Origin: a virus
Length of the DNA stretch: 64,000 bases
Virus record (IMG/VR): IMGVR_UViG_3300012936_000004
Location: 25,415 to 89,414 of that record
Reading direction: 5' to 3' (one strand)
Under the pieces are notes generated by a model. The model was not told where the DNA came from and made no database searches. It was given only the letters and a program-made list of their open reading frames with translations. How positions within the stretch are numbered: position 1 is the stretch's first letter; every line of letters starts with the position of its first letter. The position numbers were made by a program, and so were the translations under genes. Positions 6,095 to 12,882 of this stretch are shown piece after piece.

Positions 6095-8287
6095 TTAGTC
6101 CTCTTTGAAAGGTTTAGTAGGGGTTAATTTACCTGTATATCCAGGTGACCAAATATCGTGACGTAATTTTAATTCATCGTCAGTTAATTCTGCATCTGAT
6201 CTACTATCAGTATAAGGGTTATAATTGTCTTTGTCAACTACTTTTGGTTGCAATACTTCCTTAATACTTTCCTCTTTCATATCACTATAGCTTTGTGTAG
6301 GTTCATCAACTACAGGTGTTTCTTCAATCTCTGCTTCTTCCCATTTGCTTACTACAGGCTCTGGCTTTGGCTCAGGCTTTTTAGGCTCAGGTTTCTTTTT
6401 CTTCGGAGCAGGCGGAGTTGGAGGTGTATAAGGTTTATTTCCTTCACGTCTCCACTCAAAGGTATATTGTGCGGCAATTAGTAGTGCAACTGCTAGTGGA
6501 TCAAATACAAAGATAATAATAAGTATTACCCAACGTACTGCCTCTTCTAATGTATCTCTGTCAGCATCTTCATATATAAATTCTGCAAGATACTTAACTG
6601 GACCTACTTCAGCTTCTAGTTTACGTGCTTCTGCTTGTAGTGCAAACTTACGTTCTGTAATAGAATCTATTTCATCATTTGCCGCTTTGATACGATTATT
6701 TTGTGCATCTACAATAGCATCTAAATCTGCATTTTCACCAACTTGAATTTTTGCTCTTAGTCTTTCAATTACAGCTTGTGCATTTAAAATTTCATCTTCT
6801 GCAAGTTTACGTATTTTTGCAATCTCTGCACGTGCTTTTTCAATTACAGAATCTTCTGTATTTTGTAACTTACTAATAGTAGATTGTGCAACTGTACGAG
6901 CTTGTCTGTTAGCAGGAATATCCGATTTTAACACACCATTAATTTTTTCTTCAATAACTTCTCTAGAACCTGCTAATGCGCTTTGTGCATCTTTTCTAAT
7001 ACGACTAATAGTATCTAACAAATCCTTCTTACGGTTTTGTATACTTGTTGTTTGGTCGCCTCTAATACTTTCAATTAATCCTGTTAAACGCTCACGTTCT
7101 GCATTTACATTTAATTGTGCATTATCACGTATAGTGCTTGATTGGGCTTGTAAGTCTTTAATAAGACCACCTAAACGTTCACGCTCTTTATCTACAACTG
7201 TTTGTGCTTGTGTACGTAGTACTGTTTCTTGTGCTTGTAGTTCGCTTATACGGGCTCTCTGTGCTTCTAACCAAGCATTGTATGCTCTTGTAGTATTACT
7301 ACCAAACAACCCATCACTAGTAACACCAATTACAGCCTGGCCTTCTTGTATCTTAGCACGTTCTTTACTTTGTAATTTATTTGTTGTTACAATAATATTT
7401 TCTTCTATTGTAGCAATTTGTGCTTTTAATGTATCAACTGCGCTATAGTCTGGTTGTAAATTTGCAATACGTTCTTCAAGTTCACTTATTTGTGACTTTA
7501 ATGTTTCAATAGCACCTAACTCTGGTTGCAATTTAGCAATAATATTTTCGTATTCTGAGGCTTGTTCATTTAACTTAACTAAATCGTTATCTAACTGTGC
7601 AATTTGATCTTTATACGGTTGTACTTGTGCTTCTACACTCGCAACACTTGTATTAGAAAGTTCAGTTCTATACTGTTCAACTAGTTTGTTTAGTCTTTGT
7701 AATTCGGTATCCAAACTAGTAATTTCATCTTCGTAAACTGCAATACGATTTTGTAGTGCTTGTTCCTGTGCAGTAATAATACCTTGTTGTTCGTCTATAC
7801 TTGGCTGACGTCTACTGTATGCATTATCAATACGTGATTGTTCAGCATCAATTTTGTCTTGAATACCTACGTCTTGTTTATCAGCATCTTGTTCTGCTTT
7901 TATTATACGTTGTTCGGCACGTAGGATAATATCTTTTTGTCGTCCTACTTCTTCATCCATTCTGGATAATTGTGCTACTTGTTCCTTTGCCGCACTTGTT
8001 TGTTCAATGTGTGCTTTACTTAGGAAACCAAAAATACCCATACTTGTAATAAACATCAAGACAAGTACGGCTGTACCTAAATACAATCGCATCCACCATT
8101 TAGCTTTATCCCAATAACGGTGTAACCAAACTGCGGTTACTAACTTACCAATTTCTAATGCTCCGCCCATTATTATAATTGGGATAGCGGCAGCCGCAAA
8201 GATTGCTACCAGCCCTGCCACGCTATAATATATTGCAACGGCACTGATGGTTAAGGCTACTAATAATGTTAATATTCCAAAAAACAA
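6095..8287 (-). CDS. large membrane-anchored coiled-coil protein with a peptidoglycan-binding-like segment
   Basis: 730 aa. Residues 1-90 hold about three transmembrane helices with the motif GGALEIGKLVTAVWLHRYW. Residues about 95-560 are long coiled coil rich in Q, E, R and A. Residues 311-340 (IGVTSDGLFGSNTTRAYNAW) resemble a peptidoglycan-binding repeat. A further hydrophobic span lies near 570-605, then a Pro/Lys tail and an acidic C-terminus. Proteins with the same N-terminal motif occur in marine phages, to my recollection. It may be an envelope-spanning protein acting in the infected cell; function unknown. Confidence 0.7.
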   Translation of the reverse strand: MFFGILTLLVALTISAVAIYYSVAGLVAIFAAAAIPIIIMGGALEIGKLVTAVWLHRYWDKAKWWMRLYLGTAVLVLMFITSMGIFGFLSKAHIEQTSAAKEQVAQLSRMDEEVGRQKDIILRAEQRIIKAEQDADKQDVGIQDKIDAEQSRIDNAYSRRQPSIDEQQGIITAQEQALQNRIAVYEDEITSLDTELQRLNKLVEQYRTELSNTSVASVEAQVQPYKDQIAQLDNDLVKLNEQASEYENIIAKLQPELGAIETLKSQISELEERIANLQPDYSAVDTLKAQIATIEENIIVTTNKLQSKERAKIQEGQAVIGVTSDGLFGSNTTRAYNAWLEAQRARISELQAQETVLRTQAQTVVDKERERLGGLIKDLQAQSSTIRDNAQLNVNAERERLTGLIESIRGDQTTSIQNRKKDLLDTISRIRKDAQSALAGSREVIEEKINGVLKSDIPANRQARTVAQSTISKLQNTEDSVIEKARAEIAKIRKLAEDEILNAQAVIERLRAKIQVGENADLDAIVDAQNNRIKAANDEIDSITERKFALQAEARKLEAEVGPVKYLAEFIYEDADRDTLEEAVRWVILIIIFVFDPLAVALLIAAQYTFEWRREGNKPYTPPTPPAPKKKKPEPKKPEPKPEPVVSKWEEAEIEETPVVDEPTQSYSDMKEESIKEVLQPKVVDKDNYNPYTDSRSDAELTDDELKLRHDIWSPGYTGKLTPTKPFKED

Positions 8288-8289
8288 AT

Positions 8290-8637
8290 TTACTCTCCGT
8301 ATTGCGAAGCGAGTCCTTCGCTAACTAATACTTTGTTTACGTCAACTTTGTTTCCGTTTTCATCAAGGACGTAAACATATCCTAATGTTCGTCCTGCTTT
8401 TCCACGTTTGTTCATAAGTGTATTACAAGTAAATTCTTTTCCTATTAATTCAATTAATCTATTTTTACAGCTTATAGCTTTTTCCTTTTCTGTAGGAGAA
8501 AAACTTTTCATATCTGGTGGATTAACACCAAATAGTTTTATGCGCTGGCGTACAAGAACATTAAATCCTAAATCAATTTCTGCATCAATTGTACTGCCAT
8601 CAATCACTCTTATTGTAAAACATTTATATTCGTACAT
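8290..8637 (-). CDS. staphylococcal-nuclease-like protein
   Basis: 115 aa from MYEYK. The ATG at 8637 lies 4 bases after the previous stop, which is why I prefer it to an upstream start inside that gene. SNase-fold features are FTIRVIDGSTIDAEIDLG and RQRIKLFGVNPPD, matching the usual DGDT, IDLG and RLxGIDAPE positions, then a C-terminal VNKVLVSEGLA helix. The acidic residue is Asp in place of Glu, so catalysis is likely but not certain. Probably degrades nucleic acid. Confidence 0.7.
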   Translation of the reverse strand: MYEYKCFTIRVIDGSTIDAEIDLGFNVLVRQRIKLFGVNPPDMKSFSPTEKEKAISCKNRLIELIGKEFTCNTLMNKRGKAGRTLGYVYVLDENGNKVDVNKVLVSEGLASQYGE

Positions 8638-8641
8638 TGGA

Positions 8642-9322
8642 TTATGACCCACTGTTACTCTGTTGATCAGCAATCCATTGTTTTGCAACTTGCTTAGTAG
8701 GTGGGGTAGTTAAAAACCTACGCATAGTTTTAGATACTTGATCAATTCTTTTTCGTACATCACTACCATCACTATTATCAATAATAAAAGTGTTCGATCC
8801 AAATGTTTGTTGAAAACGTCCGATATTTTGTTGTACACTTTTCCAACTATTTGTTGCTATGTCAACAGGTACGGTCCTATCTCGTTTTTCATTTCTGGCT
8901 AGAGCTGTTTCAATATCTGTATTCACAAATACCATTGCAGTGTCATAACCTAACGATAGGAGTCGTGTGTTCATTTTTGCAATTTTGTCGTACTCTCTAC
9001 CAGTTCCATCAATAACCATTCCAAGACGTCCATTTTGATAAAGTTCATCTTGTTTTGCTGTTATATTTTTTGCTGAAGCTCTTACACGATCACGTGGTTC
9101 TGCTTCATCATCTGGCATTTTCCAACTTAGGTTTGCTTTACTCATTAATATTTCAAATGCAGTATCACTGTTTAGCATTTTCATACCGCCAAACTGTCCA
9201 AACAGATTTCTAGCTACAAAACTCTTGCCACTGCCAGGACCGCCCGCCATGAACACTGCTTTAAAAATATAAGGATCATTAAGACCCTCTTCTACGGGTT
9301 GAACTACTTCACTAATTTTCAT
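8642..9322 (-). CDS. P-loop kinase (zeta-toxin/polynucleotide-kinase-like)
   Basis: 226 aa from MKISEVV. That start lies 5 nt after a late box, so I prefer it to an ATG 33 bases upstream. Walker A is GGPGSGKS at residues 27-34, followed by a Ser/Asp-rich SDTAFEIL loop, a VIDGTG strand (Walker B-like) and a basic lid (RNEKRDRT). The family phosphorylates nucleotides, nucleic-acid ends or sugar nucleotides; the substrate here cannot be read. The first 12 residues, with VEE followed by G, resemble a cleavable capsid-targeting leader. Confidence 0.7.
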   Translation of the reverse strand: MKISEVVQPVEEGLNDPYIFKAVFMAGGPGSGKSFVARNLFGQFGGMKMLNSDTAFEILMSKANLSWKMPDDEAEPRDRVRASAKNITAKQDELYQNGRLGMVIDGTGREYDKIAKMNTRLLSLGYDTAMVFVNTDIETALARNEKRDRTVPVDIATNSWKSVQQNIGRFQQTFGSNTFIIDNSDGSDVRKRIDQVSKTMRRFLTTPPTKQVAKQWIADQQSNSGS

Positions 9323-9327
9323 ACATA

Positions 9328-9334
9328 TATTTAG
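9328..9334 (-). promoter_or_regulatory. late promoter box, 5 nt from ATG
   Basis: CTAAATA on the minus strand, 5 nt before the kinase ATG at 9322. Confidence 0.6.
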
Positions 9335-9345
9335 CTTAAATTTTA

Positions 9346-9867
9346 CTAATCCCACCTGTAATATATGTGAGATCCTATGCGTCCGACTAATTGTAGTTCT
9401 CTAGCCCACCGGGGGGACACATATGTAGCATGATAGTGTGTTGCACCTTCTGTTATGCCTTTAAATTGATCAAGGTATAGCATTAAATATGAAATTTGTT
9501 GTGCTTCTGCCCAAGCATCTTCATCCTGTGGTTCATCTTTTTTACCATCGCAATACCAACTAAACTGACAAGCATTTCGAATCATAACCATCTTGTTTGG
9601 ATCTTTCCAACTTGGTTTTTGTTTACCTTGTTTCACAACTGAACAAATCGAATCTGGATAACGACTGTCTTTTACACGATTGAGAACAACATCTGCAACT
9701 GCATATTTGTCTGCTAAATTACTACCACGTGCTTCATAGTAGATATTCAAAGCTAGACAATATAATTGCGGATGTGTTTCTTCAGTATAATATTCTAGTT
9801 TTGCATTTTTTGCATGAACGCTAGAAGTAAATATTACTGCTAATAGTACTAAAATTATACGAATCAT
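9346..9867 (-). CDS. exported cell-wall hydrolase (SleB/CwlJ type)
   Basis: 173 aa from MIRII, which has GAGG 6-7 nt upstream. Signal peptide residues 1-19 end in a VHA cleavage site. The mature domain carries the Hydrolase_2 core: LALNIYYEARG with the probable catalytic Glu, ADVVLNRV, the C...FSWYCDG segment and the final GSHIYY. Likely a lytic transglycosylase-like enzyme that opens peptidoglycan from the periplasm for lysis. It could also act in the virion, but the signal peptide favours export. Confidence 0.85.
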   Translation of the reverse strand: MIRIILVLLAVIFTSSVHAKNAKLEYYTEETHPQLYCLALNIYYEARGSNLADKYAVADVVLNRVKDSRYPDSICSVVKQGKQKPSWKDPNKMVMIRNACQFSWYCDGKKDEPQDEDAWAEAQQISYLMLYLDQFKGITEGATHYHATYVSPRWARELQLVGRIGSHIYYRWD

Positions 9868-9888
9868 ATTTTGCCTCATTATAAAAAT

Positions 9889-10110
9889 TTAAAGTTGTCC
9901 AAATTTTACTACTCTTCGGACTGTTCCACGATCATCGAAAAACTTAACTTCTCCGTCTTTAATTTGTCCTTGTTGTACAAGTCCGTTTCGTTCTTTAACT
10001 TTATTTTTCATATGTTGTATGGCTTCTTTTTTAGTACCAAACAACTCAAATTGTTTTTTTACACTGCCGTATGAATTGTATTCAATTGTTTCTATTTCAA
10101 ATGTTGCCAT
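9889..10110 (-). CDS. small uncharacterised protein, 73 aa
   Basis: Starts at MATFEIET with GGAG 8 nt upstream; the longer frame runs back through the promoter and is rejected. Mixed alpha/beta, basic centre (HMKNKVKERNG). First gene after the early promoter at 10134-10162, so early expressed. No family recognised. Confidence 0.6.
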   Translation of the reverse strand: MATFEIETIEYNSYGSVKKQFELFGTKKEAIQHMKNKVKERNGLVQQGQIKDGEVKFFDDRGTVRRVVKFGQL

Positions 10111-10133
10111 GGCTTTGCTCCTATCGTATATAC

Positions 10134-10162
10134 AATATAGTATAGATAGGAACAAATGTCAA
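10134..10162 (-). promoter_or_regulatory. early sigma70 promoter
   Basis: TTGACA, 17 nt, TATATT on the minus strand, with a 24-nt leader containing GGAG before the 73-aa gene. Confidence 0.7.
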
Positions 10163-10167
10163 GGTAT

Positions 10168-10428
10168 TTACCATTCTTTTTTGTAACCATCTGCTTCGTT
10201 GTCGTTGTAACCTTTTGTGTAGGCTACAATCTGTTCAGCAGTCATATCTTTCATTTCGATACGTTGTCCTTTGCCAGTACCTAGTGGCCAATAGTGTGGA
10301 TCAAAATCTCGTCCATAATAACTATCAGCACCACCACGATCATAAGGACCACCGTGTATATCATCATACACGGTATCATTCTCTAGTTTAGCGGTAACGG
10401 TTAAAGGAAGTTCAGTTTCAATACTCAT
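10168..10428 (-). CDS. small uncharacterised protein, 86 aa
   Basis: The start MSIETELP overlaps the previous stop as ATGA (10425-10428), preferred over an ATG five codons upstream. The middle is rich in Gly, Tyr and Asp (GGADSYYGRDFDPHYWPLG), and the end is helical (MTAEQIVAYTKGYNDNEADG). I recall similar small proteins in marine phages. Third gene of a coupled early unit. Confidence 0.6.
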   Translation of the reverse strand: MSIETELPLTVTAKLENDTVYDDIHGGPYDRGGADSYYGRDFDPHYWPLGTGKGQRIEMKDMTAEQIVAYTKGYNDNEADGYKKEW

Positions 10429-10637
10429 GCGTACTGACTCCATTTTTCATTCCACATTTCACCGACGCCTTCGTCGATATCATCAACTGATAGGTAACCA
10501 ATCAATCCTGCTTGAGAAAAAATAGCACCAGCACGAGCTACTGCTTCTGAGATGTGTTCACATTCACCAATTATGTCTGCAACATCATCCCAGGCTTTTT
10601 CTTCAATATCCATAAGCCAACTTTTAGTAGCACTCAT
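10425..10637 (-). CDS. small protein, paralogue of the gene at 39055-39261
   Basis: 70 aa. It shares with the 39055-39261 product the pattern (S/N)W(L/I)(M/L)D, W...IGECE and a final W-N-x-x-W, so the two are diverged copies. Acidic and helical. Coupled on both sides (TAATG at 10637, ATGA at 10425). Function unknown; early class. Confidence 0.6.
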   Translation of the reverse strand: MSATKSWLMDIEEKAWDDVADIIGECEHISEAVARAGAIFSQAGLIGYLSVDDIDEGVGEMWNEKWSQYA

Positions 10638-10981
10638 TATTCAACCTCCTCAAAGCCAACCATTGCAACTTTATATTTCTTAGGACCACATACCATGTAG
10701 TCACCCATTGACGTAGACCGAAGTCCCATTTTCTTACCACCAACATCATGCAACGGAGCCATTACAGTAACGTTTTCATTATAATCACCATTTGGTTCCA
10801 TTGTACCATCTGGAAGTTCGAAGCTCTCTTGTTTGATGCTCCACGAACCCATTATATTATTAGTCCAACGATATGCATAACTCATTGCTTCTTCTGGAGT
10901 ACAATTTTCCATTGGAATGTCAACAAATGCTACTGTGTTTGATTGTTCTTCAAACGCTGAATGAATAACTGCTACTTGCAT
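10637..10981 (-). CDS. uncharacterised early protein, 114 aa
   Basis: First gene of the unit driven by the promoter at 11007-11035, with AAGGAG before the ATG. Its C-terminal half is basic and Gly-rich (GGKKMGLRSTSMGDYMV). No family recognised. The segment EEAMSYAYRWTNN recalls EEARHWFQTWTSS in the 66-aa gene at 39273-39473, which lies beside the paralogue of this gene's downstream neighbour, so a two-gene block may have been duplicated. Confidence 0.55.
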   Translation of the reverse strand: MQVAVIHSAFEEQSNTVAFVDIPMENCTPEEAMSYAYRWTNNIMGSWSIKQESFELPDGTMEPNGDYNENVTVMAPLHDVGGKKMGLRSTSMGDYMVCGPKKYKVAMVGFEEVE

Positions 10982-11006
10982 ATTTTTCTCCTTAAATTAC
11001 TCTTAT

Positions 11007-11035
11007 ACTTTACACTCAAGATATCTTGGTGTCAA
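11007..11035 (-). promoter_or_regulatory. early sigma70 promoter
   Basis: TTGACA, 17 nt, TAAAGT on the minus strand, abutting the stop of the gene before it. Confidence 0.65.
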
Positions 11036-11036
11036 C

Positions 11037-11351
11037 CTAAAAATGCAACTTTTTTAAACTTTTTTCTAACTGAAGTACATTGGTATCTGCACCCATAATG
11101 TACTCATGTCCAACAAGTTCGCTTTCAGATTTAATTAACGATTTGATAGTACTAACTAGTGTGTTCACACCTAGTATATCATATTGCTCAACATTGCTCC
11201 ATGCCTTCTTACGCCACTTAATGTCGTTCTCAGGATTAAGCATTTCTACAGTACGCAATATAGCAAGTACTTTCTCATTTACTGATTTACGTTCAGGATT
11301 AAAAGTCATCTCAATTGACTTTAGTGCTTTTTCCATTGCCGCATTAGCCAT
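11037..11351 (-). CDS. uncharacterised early protein, 104 aa
   Basis: All-helical by composition, with mixed charge and Lys-rich end (KSLKKLHF). The start overlaps the end of the 42-aa gene upstream. No family recognised. Confidence 0.55.
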   Translation of the reverse strand: MANAAMEKALKSIEMTFNPERKSVNEKVLAILRTVEMLNPENDIKWRKKAWSNVEQYDILGVNTLVSTIKSLIKSESELVGHEYIMGADTNVLQLEKSLKKLHF

Positions 11352-11472
11352 TGTTGAGCTCCTCTTCTTGTTCTTTTAATGCATCCCAAAGATCTTCTGG
11401 AAATGCGCCATAGCCTCTAGCACGGTTGTATGCTACATAATCTGCATATGTTTTATGATCTATTGCTTGCAT
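11344..11472 (-). CDS. small acidic protein, 42 aa
   Basis: Short frame beginning MQAIDHKTYADYVAYNRARG and ending in Glu-rich helix. First gene after the early promoter at 11504-11532. Its last codons carry a GAGGAG site for the following 104-aa gene, which supports coupling. Confidence 0.55.
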   Translation of the reverse strand: MQAIDHKTYADYVAYNRARGYGAFPEDLWDALKEQEEELNNG

Positions 11473-11503
11473 TTCTAATCCTTTTTTTAACGCTTATACA
11501 TAT

Positions 11504-11532
11504 AATATAATGGTTCTAGACCCAAGAGTCAA
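11504..11532 (-). promoter_or_regulatory. early sigma70 promoter
   Basis: TTGACT, 17 nt, TATATT on the minus strand; part of the repeated terminator-promoter cassette. Confidence 0.65.
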
Positions 11533-11582
11533 CCGAAACCACAAGAAAAGAAATGTGTGTTTTCAATAGGTTGTAATTTTTT
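11533..11582 (-). repeat. terminator-promoter cassette, copy 1
   Basis: Intergenic block after the HNH gene: an A/T run, the box TTACAAC, TATTGAAA, an imperfect hairpin (AACACACA...TTGTGGTT) and then TTGACT. It shares a 25-base identical core with the copy at 39523-39578; a diverged third copy lies at 42928-42983. Confidence 0.6.
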
Positions 11583-12113
11583 TTAAATTTTTTTTAAGTC
11601 AAGCCAGGTATTCCAACTAGGATGACGCACTTGTATTTCCATTTGTTTACGTTTTCTTACAAGTTCAAAGTAGCCAGGTCTATATGGTTTATGTTTAGGT
11701 AACCATTGTTTTCCTACTTTATTACCTTTGCGACTATTGCAAGGTGTACATGCACTTACACTATTCTCCCATGTAGTTTTTCCGCCTTTACTTAACGGTA
11801 ATACATGATCTAGTGTAAGCTGACTTTTAGGGAATAATTCCATGCAATACTGACAAGTATACATATCACGTAGATGCATGTTATGTCGTGAAAAACGCAC
11901 CTTTTTGGTGCGTCTCAGATAATCTTTAAGCATAATAACTGCGGGTACCCGTGTTTCCCAGGATACACTCCGGACCATCCAATCGTCATACCATTCTAAT
12001 ACTGTACACTTATCATGATACATATACATGATAGCTTCTTTCCATTGAACAATACTCAAAGGAAGAAAACTTACGGGCTGTGCATCAGCATTTAGAACTA
12101 AAGTATCGCTCAT
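11583..12113 (-). CDS. HNH endonuclease
   Basis: 176 aa. Zinc-HNH core: CQYC (87-90), LDHVLPLSKGG with the Asp-His pair (102-103), TWEN, then ACTPCNSRKG with the second Cys pair (122, 125). It cleaves DNA; in phages such single-domain HNH proteins are homing nucleases or act with the packaging machinery. A late box ends 5 nt before its ATG, so this copy is late and probably leaderless, which favours a packaging or virion role over homing. Confidence 0.85.
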   Translation of the reverse strand: MSDTLVLNADAQPVSFLPLSIVQWKEAIMYMYHDKCTVLEWYDDWMVRSVSWETRVPAVIMLKDYLRRTKKVRFSRHNMHLRDMYTCQYCMELFPKSQLTLDHVLPLSKGGKTTWENSVSACTPCNSRKGNKVGKQWLPKHKPYRPGYFELVRKRKQMEIQVRHPSWNTWLDLKKI

Positions 12114-12118
12114 ACTAA

Positions 12119-12124
12119 TATTTA
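12119..12124 (-). promoter_or_regulatory. late promoter box, 5 nt from ATG
   Basis: TAAATA then TTAGT then the HNH ATG, minus strand; it lies within the 3' end of the upstream gene. Confidence 0.65.
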
Positions 12125-12460
12125 TTTTTCATCGTCAAAGAACTTACTAAAATCGGGTACATAGATAAATTCTTCATCTTTACTTGTATCATATGAGACT
12201 GTAACTGTATAGTTTTCGTTTTCGTCTACTGTTTGAATATCATCCCAAAGTCTACTTAATGCATCATCTGTCCATGTTGAAGCTTCATTATCAGTAGTTT
12301 GAACAATATCTTTAAATCTCATCCAATCGTGATATTGATTTACATCATCCGAATTACAAGGATTATAACCTTCACTAATCATATGTTTAATTAAACTACG
12401 GTCTTTAATTCCGCTTTTACGATACGCTCGTTCAACTTGTAAATCTATTATGTCTGACAT
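12122..12460 (-). CDS. uncharacterised protein, 112 aa
   Basis: Acidic, with a helical first half and a strand-rich end (YTVTVSYDTSKDEEFIYVPDF). Its start overlaps the stop of the 96-aa gene by one base. No family recognised. Confidence 0.55.
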   Translation of the reverse strand: MSDIIDLQVERAYRKSGIKDRSLIKHMISEGYNPCNSDDVNQYHDWMRFKDIVQTTDNEASTWTDDALSRLWDDIQTVDENENYTVTVSYDTSKDEEFIYVPDFSKFFDDEK

Positions 12461-12750
12461 TAATCACACTCCGGAAATTTGTATTCTACAATTTTCTTAA
12501 TTGGATTAAATGCACCGTTAAGTTTTTCCTTAACGTATGTTTTTGGTTCTTCTGTACCATAACGATATATTGCTTGTTTAGCGAAACCAAAGATTTCTCT
12601 TTTATTACTAGATAAAATTGTTTCACGCATATCGCTATCACCTAAATCATCTAAGTATCTTAGTGCATAGGTTGTTATGTCGTTTACGCTTAGTGGGACC
12701 TCTACTTTTGCCAATATTTTACGCCCATCGCCAGTGTCTTTACTTCTCAT
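12460..12750 (-). CDS. uncharacterised protein, 96 aa
   Basis: First gene of the unit from the promoter at 12825-12853. Basic N-terminus, then mixed alpha/beta; ends EYKFPECD. No family recognised. Confidence 0.55.
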   Translation of the reverse strand: MRSKDTGDGRKILAKVEVPLSVNDITTYALRYLDDLGDSDMRETILSSNKREIFGFAKQAIYRYGTEEPKTYVKEKLNGAFNPIKKIVEYKFPECD

Positions 12751-12824
12751 TTTTGTGCCTTTCAGTGCCTATAATATAATATGATGTGCCATGACATCTC
12801 TCCATTATTTCTTACATTAGTAAG

Positions 12825-12853
12825 ATATTATGGCAAGATGACTTGCTTGTCAA
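12825..12853 (-). promoter_or_regulatory. early sigma70 promoter
   Basis: TTGACA, 17 nt, TAATAT on the minus strand. A hairpin (AACCAG-TCTTTT-CTGGTT) just upstream, after the structural gene, may end the late transcript. Confidence 0.65.
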
Positions 12854-12882
12854 CCAGAAAAGACTGGTTATAGTAATATTTA

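Noticed and set aside
7134-7448. Plus-strand ORF of 104 aa
   Set aside because: Antisense to the coiled-coil region of the 730-aa protein, no ribosome binding site, Ser/Cys-rich composition typical of antisense frames.
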